A DNA stretch of 64,000 nucleotides, taken from contig NZ_CP139979.1 of assembly GCF_034424525.1 (NCBI RefSeq), forward strand, positions 5,091,849-5,155,848, given 5' to 3'. Positions 8,761-18,215 of this stretch are shown one piece after another. The position numbers were made by a program, and so were the translations under genes. Position 1 is the stretch's first letter. Each line of letters begins with the position of its first letter. The DNA is from Sphingobium yanoikuyae (GTDB lineage: Bacteria > Pseudomonadota > Alphaproteobacteria > Sphingomonadales > Sphingomonadaceae). The notes beneath the pieces were generated by a model that was not told the origin of the DNA, searched no databases, and worked only from the letters and a program-made list of their open reading frames with translations.

Positions 8761-9992
8761 GCCGCGTCCGCAGCGGCGCGCACCATCGTGCGCAGGTCCA
8801 GCATGGCCTGTGCGCCGGCTCTGGCGGCTTCGGCCGGCGTCAGGCCGAAACAGGTCTTGCGATGGCCCGATATGACGCCGGAAAAGAGCGCGGCCTCCAG
8901 CGGCGCGACATCCCGGCCCAGGATCGCGCGGAGCAGACCGCCACTGGTACGGCCGCGCCGATAGCGCAACTGGGGTGCGAAATCGCGCAGGTCGCCGTCG
9001 CGCGCGGCGGCCAGCATCAGTTCGTCGATCGCCGGCAGTATGCGGTCGTTGCGGGGCGGCGGATTAGAATAGCGCGCGAGCAACTGCTCGTCGGTCAATG
9101 TCACTGCCTCCGGCACGGTGCCGCCGCCCGATTCCACCGCCTTGCGATAGATCATCTCGAACGCCGCGCGGACCAGCTCGGCGCTGGACCGGAAATTATA
9201 GGAAACGACGCCCAGCGTCAGGCCCGCCCGCGCGGCGACGGCGCGATGGGTCAGGGCCGCCATGCCCTCCTGCGCCAGCACATCGGCCGCCGCCTCGGCA
9301 ATCTGTTCCATCGTGCCGCTGCTGATCGTCTGTTCGGGCAGGGCAAGGTCGGCCTGTTCGCGGGCGAACTGACGCCAATGGCCGGCACGCACCGGACGCC
9401 CGCACAGCCAGTCGTTCCAGCCCGCGCACATGTCGTCCAGCGCGGCGCGGTCGACCGGTCGGCGCCAGCGCATCAAATGCAGCGTCGCTTCGCCATCGAA
9501 CAGATAGGCGGTATGGGCGCCATGCCCCCCATGTCCGCAGCGGGTGCAGACCTCTTCCCAGAAACTGCGCCACATCGCTGCCCAGCGTTCGCAGACCGGC
9601 ACATAGCGATCCTCACGCGCGGCGATCAGCTGGCATTCGCGCCAGGCGAAAGCCAGCCGGCGTTCCTCCTCGCACCATTGGTCGATCAGCGCGGCGAGCA
9701 AGGGCGCGAAGGCGTCACGCGACATGGGCACGCCCCCCTCCAGCTCCGCCAGCCGCGCCGCGCACCAGCGTTCCGACTCGCGTTGGGCCTGCTCATGTGC
9801 GGAAAGAAACAACTGTTCCAGTGATCCGAAGTGATGATAGATTCCGGATACGGGGGTCTGGGCCAGGCGGCTGATCGCGCGGGCCGATGTGCCGCTCGCG
9901 CCATCACGTTCCCATATGTCGAGAACGGCTTCAATAAGCCGCTCCATCGCACCGATTTCCGAGGTTTTTTCCGAATTTTCAGCCGTCGCCAT
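8742..9992 (-). CDS. Tandem TetR-type regulator with two HTH domains
   Basis: A 416-residue protein made of two TetR-like halves. The first HTH is at about 36-58 (ARAISRLAQTPVSGIYHHFG). The second is at about 248-270 (THRAVAARAGLTLGVVSYNFRS). Each is followed by a helical region that could bind ligand. TetR proteins are usually about 200 residues, so this is a natural duplication/fusion. The start at 9992 is chosen because AAGGA lies just upstream; the open frame extends further but without domain homology. It is convergent with the SDR gene and divergent from the TonB receptor, so it likely controls the receptor and perhaps the catabolic operons. Confidence 0.85.
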   Translation of the reverse strand: MATAENSEKTSEIGAMERLIEAVLDIWERDGASGTSARAISRLAQTPVSGIYHHFGSLEQLFLSAHEQAQRESERWCAARLAELEGGVPMSRDAFAPLLAALIDQWCEEERRLAFAWRECQLIAAREDRYVPVCERWAAMWRSFWEEVCTRCGHGGHGAHTAYLFDGEATLHLMRWRRPVDRAALDDMCAGWNDWLCGRPVRAGHWRQFAREQADLALPEQTISSGTMEQIAEAAADVLAQEGMAALTHRAVAARAGLTLGVVSYNFRSSAELVRAAFEMIYRKAVESGGGTVPEAVTLTDEQLLARYSNPPPRNDRILPAIDELMLAAARDGDLRDFAPQLRYRRGRTSGGLLRAILGRDVAPLEAALFSGVISGHRKTCFGLTPAEAARAGAQAMLDLRTMVRAAADAAQSESA

Positions 9993-10173
9993 AGCGTCCT
10001 TTATGCCATATCCCGCCGAACTGGCAAAGGCTGCGTCGGGGCGATATCCGTGTCTCGCCGCTGTCATATTGCCGCTGTTCCTGTCATCAAACTGAGATGC
10101 ATATGTAACTGCGACTGCATACAGACGTTCTAACTGCCCCTCCGAATTCAACATCATTCGGGGGATACGCATC
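9993..10173. promoter_or_regulatory. Divergent promoter region, tandem-TetR gene / TonB receptor
   Basis: A 181-bp intergenic space between divergent genes where the TetR-type regulator would be expected to bind. A direct repeat TGCATA occurs at 10098-10103 and 10116-10121. A small inverted repeat CCGAAT/ATTCGG (10142-10147 and 10156-10161) overlaps the receptor's GGGGGA ribosome site. No strong palindromic operator was found by eye. Confidence 0.4.
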
Positions 10174-12438
10174 ATGAAATGTTCGTCTGTCCTGCGCCGT
10201 CGCGCACTCATTCTGGCCAGCACCATGCTGATGGGGGCGGGCTTCGTGGCTCAGGCCCATGCGGAGGACGCGCCGCTTGACGAAGGAGATGCCGGCCTTG
10301 GCTCGATTGTCGTCACCGCACAGAAGACCGAGACCAATCTGCAGAAGACGCCGATCGCCATTTCGGTGCTGGGCAGCGACGACCTCAAGGCGCGCAGCGT
10401 GGTGAGCCTGAAGGATCTGGGCGACGGCGCGGTGCCCTCGCTGCGCATCGCCCCCTTCGCCTCGCGCAATTCCGCGCTGACCGTCGGCATTCGCGGCATC
10501 GTGCCGTTCGACGCCAACCAGCCCAGCCGCGACGCGGGCGTCGGCATCTATATTGACGGCGTCTATCTCGGCCGGTCGCAGGGGCTGGGCACGGCTTTGT
10601 TCGACATCGAACGGATCGAGGTGCTGAAGGGGCCGCAGGGCACGTTGTTCGGCCGCAACTCGACCGGCGGCGCGCTCAGCATCGTCAGCAGGAAGCCGAG
10701 CGGCGAGTTTCACCTGAGCCAGACCATGGGCGTCATGAATTATGACGGCTACAAGGTCGAAACCCATCTCGACCTGCCCAGCTTCGCCAATGTCAGCGTC
10801 AAGCTGGACGCGCTCGTCACCAAGCGCGGCGGCACCACCGACAATCCGATGGCGGGCGAGGAGGATTATAACCAGCTCGACCAGCGCGGCATGCACGGCG
10901 CGATCCTGTGGGAACCGAGCAGCCGCTTCTCCGCCCAATATGATTTCGACACCTCCTATGACGCCAGCACGCCCTATTATTTCCAGATGCTGGGCAAGTC
11001 GGATCGTCTTCCGGTCGCGGACATGGTCGAGGTTCAGCCCGATCGGGCCAGGACCGCGGATATCGGCGTGCCGATCCAGAAGAGCATCGGCAAGACCCAT
11101 GGCCATGCGCTGCATATGGACTGGCAGGTCGCCGATGGCATCAACCTGCGCTCCATCACCTCCTATCGTGAGCTGAGCCAGAGCCAATATGACAATGGCG
11201 GCGCGCATCAGGGCGCCTTTGCGCCCTATGCCAAGTTCGCGCGTTACAGTCTGGCGGGCCTCGACCAGAACCAGTTCAGTCAGGAAGTGCAGTTGGTCGG
11301 TTCGACCTCGCGCATCGATTTCGTCGCCGGCGCCTATTATTATCATGAAAAGGGCGAGGATTGGGCCTGGGCGCCCTATACCATGCAGTGGGGGGCAACT
11401 GCGGCTGACGCGCCGACCCGCCTGCCGACGCTGGAAGCCGGCCAGGTCACGCCCTATCCCGACCGTGCCAGCGACGCCAAGGCAGACAGCTTCGCCCTCT
11501 ATGGCCAGGCGACCTGGACCCCGGCGATCCTGGACGATGCACTGCACCTGACCGGCGGCGCGCGCTATACCCGTGACAAGAAGAGCGGCGACCTGTTCAA
11601 GGTCAATGGCGTCGACAAGGATTTCCGCTTCGACATTTCCAGCAGCCGGATCGACCCGACCCTCACTCTGGCGTTCGACGCGACCGACAATATCCATCTT
11701 TATGGCAAATGGGGGACCGCCTATCGCGCCGGCGGCGCCAACTCCCGCTCCGTCACCTATCGCGCCTATAAACCCGAGGAGGTCGAAACCTCCGAAATCG
11801 GCTTCAAGGGCGAATTTCTCGACCGTCATGTCCGGCTGAACCTGGCGGCCTACAAGACGATCTACAAGAATCAGCAGATCGACTTCAACGCGGTGCTGTC
11901 CGAAGTGCCGGGCGGCCCGACCCGCACCACGATCGAGACCGTCAATGTCGATGGCCATGGCACGATCAAGGGCTTCGAGGCAGATCTGGTGGTGATGCCG
12001 GTCGAGGGGCTGACGCTGACGGCGGCCTATGCCTATACCAAGGGCGATCTGGCACAGGCGGCCAATCCCTTTGCCGGCAATGCGCTGCAAACCGTGTTCG
12101 TGGTCTACACGCCCAAGAACGCCTTCAGCGGCGCGATCGACTATAGCCTGCCGCTCGACTGGGCGACGCTGCGCGCCCATGTCGATGCCAATGGCGGCGA
12201 TGGCTATCATTCCCAGTCCAGCGACGCGGCGCTGACCGACTCTTCCTTCCTGGTGAATGCCCGCCTGTCGCTCGCCGACATCACGCTCAAGGGCGACGCC
12301 AAGCTCCAGATTTCGGCCTGGTCGCGCAACCTGTTCAACGAACAGCACACCTTCTTCCAGACCGGCTCCTCGTCGCTGCAAATGGGCATTTTCAACGAAC
12401 CGCGCACCTATGGCCTGGAAGCCACGGTCCGCTTCTAA
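10174..12438 (+). CDS. TonB-dependent outer-membrane receptor
   Basis: A 754-residue outer-membrane transporter. A signal peptide ends near AQAHA (about residue 28). The plug starts with SIVVTAQKTETNLQKTPIAI and contains the conserved IERIEVLKGPQGTLFGRNSTGGAL. The barrel ends with GLEATVRF, with a terminal Phe as usual for BAM recognition. This plug type is common among sphingomonad receptors for organic substrates as well as iron. It is followed after 23 bp by a secreted tyrosine phosphatase gene. Location beside the catabolic cluster suggests uptake of that pathway's substrate, but this is inference. Confidence 0.93.
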   Translation: MKCSSVLRRRALILASTMLMGAGFVAQAHAEDAPLDEGDAGLGSIVVTAQKTETNLQKTPIAISVLGSDDLKARSVVSLKDLGDGAVPSLRIAPFASRNSALTVGIRGIVPFDANQPSRDAGVGIYIDGVYLGRSQGLGTALFDIERIEVLKGPQGTLFGRNSTGGALSIVSRKPSGEFHLSQTMGVMNYDGYKVETHLDLPSFANVSVKLDALVTKRGGTTDNPMAGEEDYNQLDQRGMHGAILWEPSSRFSAQYDFDTSYDASTPYYFQMLGKSDRLPVADMVEVQPDRARTADIGVPIQKSIGKTHGHALHMDWQVADGINLRSITSYRELSQSQYDNGGAHQGAFAPYAKFARYSLAGLDQNQFSQEVQLVGSTSRIDFVAGAYYYHEKGEDWAWAPYTMQWGATAADAPTRLPTLEAGQVTPYPDRASDAKADSFALYGQATWTPAILDDALHLTGGARYTRDKKSGDLFKVNGVDKDFRFDISSSRIDPTLTLAFDATDNIHLYGKWGTAYRAGGANSRSVTYRAYKPEEVETSEIGFKGEFLDRHVRLNLAAYKTIYKNQQIDFNAVLSEVPGGPTRTTIETVNVDGHGTIKGFEADLVVMPVEGLTLTAAYAYTKGDLAQAANPFAGNALQTVFVVYTPKNAFSGAIDYSLPLDWATLRAHVDANGGDGYHSQSSDAALTDSSFLVNARLSLADITLKGDAKLQISAWSRNLFNEQHTFFQTGSSSLQMGIFNEPRTYGLEATVRF

Positions 12439-12461
12439 AATAGAGGGAGAGAGGAAAGATT

Positions 12462-13553
12462 ATGCGCAAGATGATGATCCGCGCCGCGCTGGTGGCGCTG
12501 CCCCTGACGATGTCAGTCGCAGCCTTCGCCGGCACCATCGCCGATCCGGTGGTGGAACGGGTGGCGTCCGACAAGCTGGCGATCCGCTGGAGCGATGCCG
12601 ATCCGGTCGATCTGTTGCAGGCCGATCGCCCCGATGCCCCCATTGCCAATGCTACGCTGGTGGCGGCCGGGGACAAGGACGGCGTGCGGGAGGTACAGGT
12701 GGCGCCGGGCACCCGCCCCTATTTCCTGCTGCGCGACAGCAAGAGCGGCGCGGTGACGCGCGTGGCCGAGCGTGTGCTGGTGATGGAGCAATCCTCCAAT
12801 TTCCGGGATCTGGGCGGCTATCCGGCGGCTGGCGGCAAGCATGTCCGCTGGGGCCGGATCTACCGCTCGGGTGGGCAGGCGATGCTGACCCCGGCCGACG
12901 TGGCGCAGGTGAAGGCGCTGGGCGTCGCCAATCTGGTCGACCTGCGCTCCGACGAGGAACGGCTGTTCGCGCCGACCAAGCTGGACGGCATTGCCTATAA
13001 TGCTGTCGGCTATTCGATGGCCGCAATGATGCAGGGCATGAAGTTCGACCCCAAGAATATGGACATGGCCAAGCAGGCCGAAGCCTATGCCGGCACTTAT
13101 CGCGGCATGGCGACCCAGTTGAAGCCGCAGTTGCGTATCGTCTTTGCCCGCCTGCTGTCGAAGGACGGGCCGCTGCTGTACAATTGCTCGGCCGGGCAGG
13201 ACCGCACCGGCTTTGTCAGCGCGATGATCCTGTCGGCGCTCGGCGTGCCGCGCGATGTCATCTATCGCGACTATGTGCTCTCGACGCCGTCGCGCCGCCC
13301 GCAATATGAAGTGCCGCCGATGAGCGATGCCGTCGCGCAGAGCAGCCCGATCGCCGGCATGTTCGCACAGATGCAGAAGGGCGGAGCGATGGCCAAGGCC
13401 AATCCGCTGGTGCTGCCGGACGGCACGCCCTTCCTGACCTATGCCTTCGCCGAAATCGACCAGAAATGGGGTTCGGTCGATGCCTATCTGGCCCAGGAAA
13501 TCGGCCTGACGCCGGTGGACATTGCCGCGCTGCGCACCGCCTATCTGGAATAG
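12462..13553 (+). CDS. Secreted tyrosine-protein phosphatase
   Basis: A 363-residue protein with a signal peptide (MRKMMIRAALVALPLTMSVAAFA). The phosphatase domain starts around SSNFRDLGGYPAAGGKHVRWGRIYRSGG, the usual N-terminal signature of bacterial Tyr phosphatase-like enzymes. The CX5R loop is C242-S-A-G-Q-D-R248. The first ~100 residues resemble a fibronectin-like sandwich, though this is uncertain. It follows the TonB receptor by 23 bp and is probably co-transcribed, ending at the hairpin at 13581. A periplasmic phosphatase acting on a phospho-substrate or phosphoprotein is likely. Confidence 0.88.
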   Translation: MRKMMIRAALVALPLTMSVAAFAGTIADPVVERVASDKLAIRWSDADPVDLLQADRPDAPIANATLVAAGDKDGVREVQVAPGTRPYFLLRDSKSGAVTRVAERVLVMEQSSNFRDLGGYPAAGGKHVRWGRIYRSGGQAMLTPADVAQVKALGVANLVDLRSDEERLFAPTKLDGIAYNAVGYSMAAMMQGMKFDPKNMDMAKQAEAYAGTYRGMATQLKPQLRIVFARLLSKDGPLLYNCSAGQDRTGFVSAMILSALGVPRDVIYRDYVLSTPSRRPQYEVPPMSDAVAQSSPIAGMFAQMQKGGAMAKANPLVLPDGTPFLTYAFAEIDQKWGSVDAYLAQEIGLTPVDIAALRTAYLE

Positions 13554-13580
13554 GCACCGCTTATTCCGGATCGGCATGAA

Positions 13581-13613
13581 GGGCGCGGCGGGATTCATTA
13601 TCCCGTCGCGCCC
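13581..13613 (+). terminator. Hairpin after the phosphatase gene
   Basis: A 14-bp stem (GGGCGCGGCGGGAT at 13581-13594 with ATCCCGTCGCGCCC at 13600-13613, one G-U pair) and a 5-nt loop. No clear U-tract follows, so termination may be inefficient. Confidence 0.5.
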
Positions 13614-13673
13614 GCAAGGCGCTAGGAGGCTGGAAAAGGGTGCGCTATCCTTGTCCCGCTTTCTGGAGGCCAT

Positions 13674-15086
13674 ATGATTTTCCGTTCGATCGACCCGGCC
13701 AGCGACACGCTCCTGTGGGAAGGGGAGGCGGCCGATGCCGCGACCTGCGCGGCGGCAGTGGTGCGCGCCCGCGCTGCCTTTCCGGCCTGGGCTGCGTTGC
13801 CGCAATCCGAACGCGAGGATCATGTGCGCCGATACAAGGCGATGCTGTCGGACCGCAGCGACGCCTTTGCCAGCGCGATCGCGCGCGAGACCGGCAAGCC
13901 GCTATGGGAGGCGAAGACCGAAATCGCCTCGATGATCGGCAAGGTCGACATCTCGATCGCGGCGCAGGCCGAACGCGCCGGATCGCGCGAGCAGGCGACC
14001 CCGTTCGGCCGGGCGGTGCTGCGCCACAAGCCGCATGGCGTGATGGCGGTGCTCGGCCCCTATAATTTCCCCGGCCATCTGCCCAACGGCCATATCGTGC
14101 CGGCGCTGCTGGCGGGCGATGTGGTTATCTTCAAGCCGTCGGAACTGACCCCGCTGGTGGGCGAATTGATGGCGCAGGCGTTTCGCGACGCGGGCCTGCC
14201 CGATGGCGTCTTCACCCTGTTGCAGGGTGGGCGGGACACCGGCGCGGCATTGATCGCCCAGGATATCGACGGCCTGCTGTTCACCGGATCGGCGGGCGCG
14301 GGCGCGCATTTCACTCGCGTCATGGCGGATCGGCCGGGCGTGATCCTGGCGCTGGAACTGGGCGGCAATAATCCGCTGGTCGCCTGGGACGGCGATGCGC
14401 AGGCGGTCGCCTCGATCATCGTCCAGTCGGCCTTCATCACCGCAGGCCAGCGCTGTTCCTGCGCGCGCCGGTTGATCCTGCCGCAGGGCGCGGCGGGCGA
14501 CGCGATCCTCGACGCGACCGTGGCGCTGGCCCGGCGGCTGACGATCGGCGCCTGGGACAGCCAGCCCGAACCCTATATGGGCGCGCTGATTTCCGCTGAG
14601 GCGGCGGCTCATGCCAGGGCGCGCCATACTGCGCTGCTGACGCTGGGCGGAACTGAATTGTTGCCGCTGGAACAGCCGGCGGACCTCGGCGCGGCTTTCC
14701 TGACGCCGGGCATGATCGACATGACCGGGGTGAATGCGCCCGACGAGGAGATTTTCGCGCCACTGCTGCAGGTGATCCGCGTCGCCGATTTCGACGCGGC
14801 GATCGCGGCCGCCAATGCGACCCGCTATGGGCTGGCGGCGGGCCTCGTCTCTGCCGACGATGCCTTGTGGGACCGGTTCCTGCTGGAAAGCCGCGCGGGC
14901 GTGGTCAACCGCAACCGGCCGACCACCGGCGCCAGCGGGGCGATGCCGTTCGGCGGTCTGGGGGCATCGGGCAACCACCGCCCCAGCGCCTATTATGCCG
15001 CCGATTACTGCGCCTATCCGGTCGCCAGTTTCGAGGCGGCGCAGGTGCTGGATCTGACCGCGGATATCAAGGGCTTGGCGGGCTAG
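13674..15086 (+). CDS. astD: Succinylglutamate-semialdehyde dehydrogenase-like aldehyde dehydrogenase
   Basis: A 470-residue NAD(P)-dependent aldehyde dehydrogenase. The general base E228 lies in LELGGNNP and the nucleophile C261 in ITAGQRCSCARR. GPYNFPGHLPNGHIVPALLAGD and the RNRPTTGASGAMPFGG end are characteristic of AstD, the last-but-one enzyme of the arginine succinyltransferase pathway. No other ast genes are beside it, so it may work with distant ast genes or have been recruited to another aldehyde. It follows a hairpin and is probably transcribed separately from the phosphatase. Confidence 0.85.
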   Translation: MIFRSIDPASDTLLWEGEAADAATCAAAVVRARAAFPAWAALPQSEREDHVRRYKAMLSDRSDAFASAIARETGKPLWEAKTEIASMIGKVDISIAAQAERAGSREQATPFGRAVLRHKPHGVMAVLGPYNFPGHLPNGHIVPALLAGDVVIFKPSELTPLVGELMAQAFRDAGLPDGVFTLLQGGRDTGAALIAQDIDGLLFTGSAGAGAHFTRVMADRPGVILALELGGNNPLVAWDGDAQAVASIIVQSAFITAGQRCSCARRLILPQGAAGDAILDATVALARRLTIGAWDSQPEPYMGALISAEAAAHARARHTALLTLGGTELLPLEQPADLGAAFLTPGMIDMTGVNAPDEEIFAPLLQVIRVADFDAAIAAANATRYGLAAGLVSADDALWDRFLLESRAGVVNRNRPTTGASGAMPFGGLGASGNHRPSAYYAADYCAYPVASFEAAQVLDLTADIKGLAG

Positions 15087-15448
15087 TCCGCACCGCAAGA
15101 TTGACGGCGAAGGTGACAGGTCTTCGCCATTATCATGCCTGGCTTCCCGCTGCTCCGGCGGCGGGGGCATGTTGCGCTGCCGGCGCGAATCCCGCTGTCG
15201 CCACAGCCGTCCTCCATCAAGCCATTGCCTTGACAAGGTTCCATATCGTGGAACCCTGTTTCGTTATCATGTCATTCATCGATGATATGGCTCGTTTCGT
15301 CGCAAAGGCGGCGCCATCCTCGCGTGTCCATATATAGATATGAATACCCAATATATGGGATATCAAAGGGTTGTCGCGGCGGGGTCTGGTCGCGATCGAC
15401 CTCAAACCCGTGCCCAAACGGGGGGGCACGCATAGGGAGGATGTTTAA
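15087..15448. promoter_or_regulatory. Regulatory region upstream of the pectin-locus receptor
   Basis: A gene-free stretch of 362 bp, AT-rich toward its right end, containing several perfect inverted repeats. These are GGTTCCA-N5-TGGAACC (15237-15255), the palindrome TCATCGATGA (15276-15285) and CCCA-ATATA-TGGG (15347-15359). The receptor's ribosome site AGGGAGG ends at 15440. These look like binding sites for a sugar-acid-responsive repressor, which is not encoded immediately beside it. Confidence 0.55.
15237..15255. promoter_or_regulatory. Perfect inverted repeat, candidate operator
   Basis: Two 7-bp arms, GGTTCCA and TGGAACC, separated by TATCG. The size suits a dimeric HTH repressor. A TTGACA hexamer (15230-15235) lies just upstream, although no well-spaced -10 was found. 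Confidence 0.5.
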
Positions 15449-18175
15449 GTGAGGTTTTCCAATTATCGCGCCTTGTTGTCGACGTCGGCCGTCGCCGCCG
15501 TCCTGCTGGGCGCCATGCCGGCCGCGGCACAAGACCAGCAGCAGCCCGAACAGCCCCAGCAGGCGCCCGAAGCGAGCAGCGAGGATATCGTCGTCACCGG
15601 TATCCGTTCCAGCCTTCAGGGCGCGCTCAACGCCAAGCGCAATGCAGCCCAGGTGCTGGACGCCATTTCGGCCGAGGATATCGGCAAGTTCCCGGACAAA
15701 AATGTCGGTGAAGCGCTGCAGCGCGTGACCGGCGTCCAGCTGACCCGTTCCGACGGTGAAGGCTCCGGCATCACCATCCGCGGCGCCGATCCGTCACTGA
15801 ACCGCGTCGAGATCAACGGCGTCACCGCCCTGTCCACCACCGTGGGCGGCGGCCGCGACGTCGATTTCCGCGATCTGCCCTCCGAATTCGTCAACCGCCT
15901 GGAAGTGGTGAAGTCGGCCACCGCCGACATGACCGAAGGCGGCGTCGGCGGCACCGTGCGCGTCATCACCCGCCGGCCGTTCGACAATGGCGGCAAGCCA
16001 TATCTGGCCGGTTCCGCCCAGGCCATCTATGCCGATATCGGCGACCATATGGACCCGCGCCTGGCGCTGATCGGCAGCGACACCTTCGCCAATGGCACGA
16101 TCGGCGTGCTGGTGTCGGGCACGTTCGAGAACCGCAATGTCGAAAGCCATCAGGCGCGCACCACCGGCTGGGTCCAGCTGGACAGCGATCCCAATACGGC
16201 CGGCATGCAGGCCTATGACCTCAACAATGACGGCGTTGGCGATTTCTTCCCCGACATTCCGCGCTATGTCATCAACCGCCTGGAAACCCGCCGCTATGCG
16301 CTGAACGGCATCCTGGAATGGCGCCCGAGCGACGATTTCAAGGCCTATGTCGAAAGCAACTGGACCAAGTCGATCCAGTCGGTGACCTCGCAATATCTGC
16401 AGACCGGCACCAGCGGCGGCATCGTCGACACGGAAAACACCATCATCGGCCCGGACAATACGGTCGAATATCTGGTGATGACCAACAATACGTCGAAGGC
16501 GCAGACCAGCCAGCTGGGCGTGTCCTATCGCAACATTCTGGGCGACATCAAGCGCACCACCTATAATGTCGCGCTGGGCGCTGACTGGACGACCGGCAAC
16601 CTGACGCTGACGCCGAAAATCTCGCTGTCCAAGGCCAAGGCTTATAATAACGAGATCAATGCGACCGCGGCCGTCACCGGCATGTCCAGCCTGATCGTCG
16701 ACTATAGCAACGGCCAGAATGCGCCGAACATCATCCTGCCCAATGATCCGACCACCACGGCCGGCATCAACCAGCTGACCGTGCTGCGCCGTCCGCGCTA
16801 TGACGACCAGACCGAGAAAATGGCCAAGCTGGACGCCGAGTACAAGACCGATGGTGGCCTGTTCACCTCGTTCAAGATCGGTGGCCAGTATCGCGACCTG
16901 ACGGTCAAGAGCCGCTTCTACACCCGCACTACGACGCTCAATGGCTTCAGCGATCCGGCGGTGCAGGCACAGATCGACAGCATCGTCAGCGGCAATGCGG
17001 CGCTCGGCACCTCGCCCTTCTTCCACACCGGCAATCTGGGCTTCACCGGCGATTATAGCGGCTGGCTCAACATGACCCAGGGCGTGGCCGATGCGGTAGG
17101 CATTCCCGATCCGTTCGCGGAAGGCGGCTGCCCGGCCAATGCCGACGGCACCTGCCAGGTCTATACCGACACCTGGAAGGTCGGCGAACGCAACCTGGCC
17201 GGATATGGCCAGGCCAGCTTTGCCTTCGATGTCGGGGCCGTGCCCGTCAGCGGCGTGATCGGCGCGCGCGTCGTCAATACCAAGGTCAATACCTCGGGCT
17301 ATCTCAGCACCGGTGGCGTGATCTCGCCCGTATCCTATGACAGCAACAGCACCGAATTCCTGCCTTCGATCAACATGAAGGCGGAACTCATCCCCAACAA
17401 GCTGATGGCGCGTGCGACCGCGACCGAAGTGATGGCCCGTCCGCTGCCGCAGCAGCTGGCACCGCGCTTCACCATCGACGTGGTTGGCCTGTCGGGTTCG
17501 CGCGGCAATCCGGATCTGCAGCCGTTCCGCGCCCGCCAATATGATGCGGGCCTGGAATATTATATCAACCGCACCAGCTTCGCGTCGGTCACCTATTTCC
17601 GCAAGGAAATCAGCTCGTTCATCCAGAACACGACCGAGCCCTATACCGATGCCAGCGGCGTGACCTACACCATCACCGTGCCCACCAACGGCACGCAGAA
17701 GGTGACGATCAACGGCGTGGAAGCCGGCGCGCAGATCGCGTTCGACTTCATCGACGTGCCGGTGCTGAAGCAAATGGGCGTGGTCGCCAACTATACCTAT
17801 TCCAAGGATAGCGGCTATGAAGGGAAGGATTATTTCACCGGCGATTCCCTGCCCTTCCAGGGCCTGTCGCGCCATGCCTACAATATCTCGGCCTATTATG
17901 AGGATGACGTCGTCAGCCTGCGGGGCGCCTATAACTGGCGGTCCAAATATCTGATCACGGCGCAGGGCCGCGGCAATAATCCCGAGTTTGGCGAAGCCTA
18001 TGGCCAGCTCGATGCGTCGCTCAACGTCACGCTGATGCCGGGCATCTCGATGTTCCTGGAAGGCGTCAACCTGCTCGACGCGACGCGCAAGGAAAATGCC
18101 AACAGCGTCGAACGCCGCACCATCATCGAGACGGTCGGCCGCCGCGTCTATGGCGGTATCCGCTTCAAGCTCTGA
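15449..18175 (+). CDS. TonB-dependent receptor (TonB-Xanth-Caul type, probable oligosaccharide uptake)
   Basis: A 908-residue outer-membrane receptor with a GTG start 8 bp after AGGGAGG. The signal peptide ends around AAAQD. It continues with a Gln/Pro-rich linker, then EDIVVTGIRSSLQGALNAKR and DISAEDIGKFPDKNVGEALQRVTGVQ-like plug sequence. It ends GGIRFKL. This subfamily is typical of Caulobacter/Xanthomonas/sphingomonad carbohydrate uptake. The lyase genes downstream point to rhamnogalacturonan or oligogalacturonide fragments as cargo. Confidence 0.92.
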   Translation: MRFSNYRALLSTSAVAAVLLGAMPAAAQDQQQPEQPQQAPEASSEDIVVTGIRSSLQGALNAKRNAAQVLDAISAEDIGKFPDKNVGEALQRVTGVQLTRSDGEGSGITIRGADPSLNRVEINGVTALSTTVGGGRDVDFRDLPSEFVNRLEVVKSATADMTEGGVGGTVRVITRRPFDNGGKPYLAGSAQAIYADIGDHMDPRLALIGSDTFANGTIGVLVSGTFENRNVESHQARTTGWVQLDSDPNTAGMQAYDLNNDGVGDFFPDIPRYVINRLETRRYALNGILEWRPSDDFKAYVESNWTKSIQSVTSQYLQTGTSGGIVDTENTIIGPDNTVEYLVMTNNTSKAQTSQLGVSYRNILGDIKRTTYNVALGADWTTGNLTLTPKISLSKAKAYNNEINATAAVTGMSSLIVDYSNGQNAPNIILPNDPTTTAGINQLTVLRRPRYDDQTEKMAKLDAEYKTDGGLFTSFKIGGQYRDLTVKSRFYTRTTTLNGFSDPAVQAQIDSIVSGNAALGTSPFFHTGNLGFTGDYSGWLNMTQGVADAVGIPDPFAEGGCPANADGTCQVYTDTWKVGERNLAGYGQASFAFDVGAVPVSGVIGARVVNTKVNTSGYLSTGGVISPVSYDSNSTEFLPSINMKAELIPNKLMARATATEVMARPLPQQLAPRFTIDVVGLSGSRGNPDLQPFRARQYDAGLEYYINRTSFASVTYFRKEISSFIQNTTEPYTDASGVTYTITVPTNGTQKVTINGVEAGAQIAFDFIDVPVLKQMGVVANYTYSKDSGYEGKDYFTGDSLPFQGLSRHAYNISAYYEDDVVSLRGAYNWRSKYLITAQGRGNNPEFGEAYGQLDASLNVTLMPGISMFLEGVNLLDATRKENANSVERRTIIETVGRRVYGGIRFKL

Positions 18176-18215
18176 TTGGCGCTCATGGCCTGGCCTCCCC
18201 CAGGTCATGAGACAG

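Noticed and set aside
10136..10164. Hairpin hiding the ribosome site of the TonB receptor
   Set aside because: Stem is only 6 bp with an 8-nt loop, so too weak to claim translational control.
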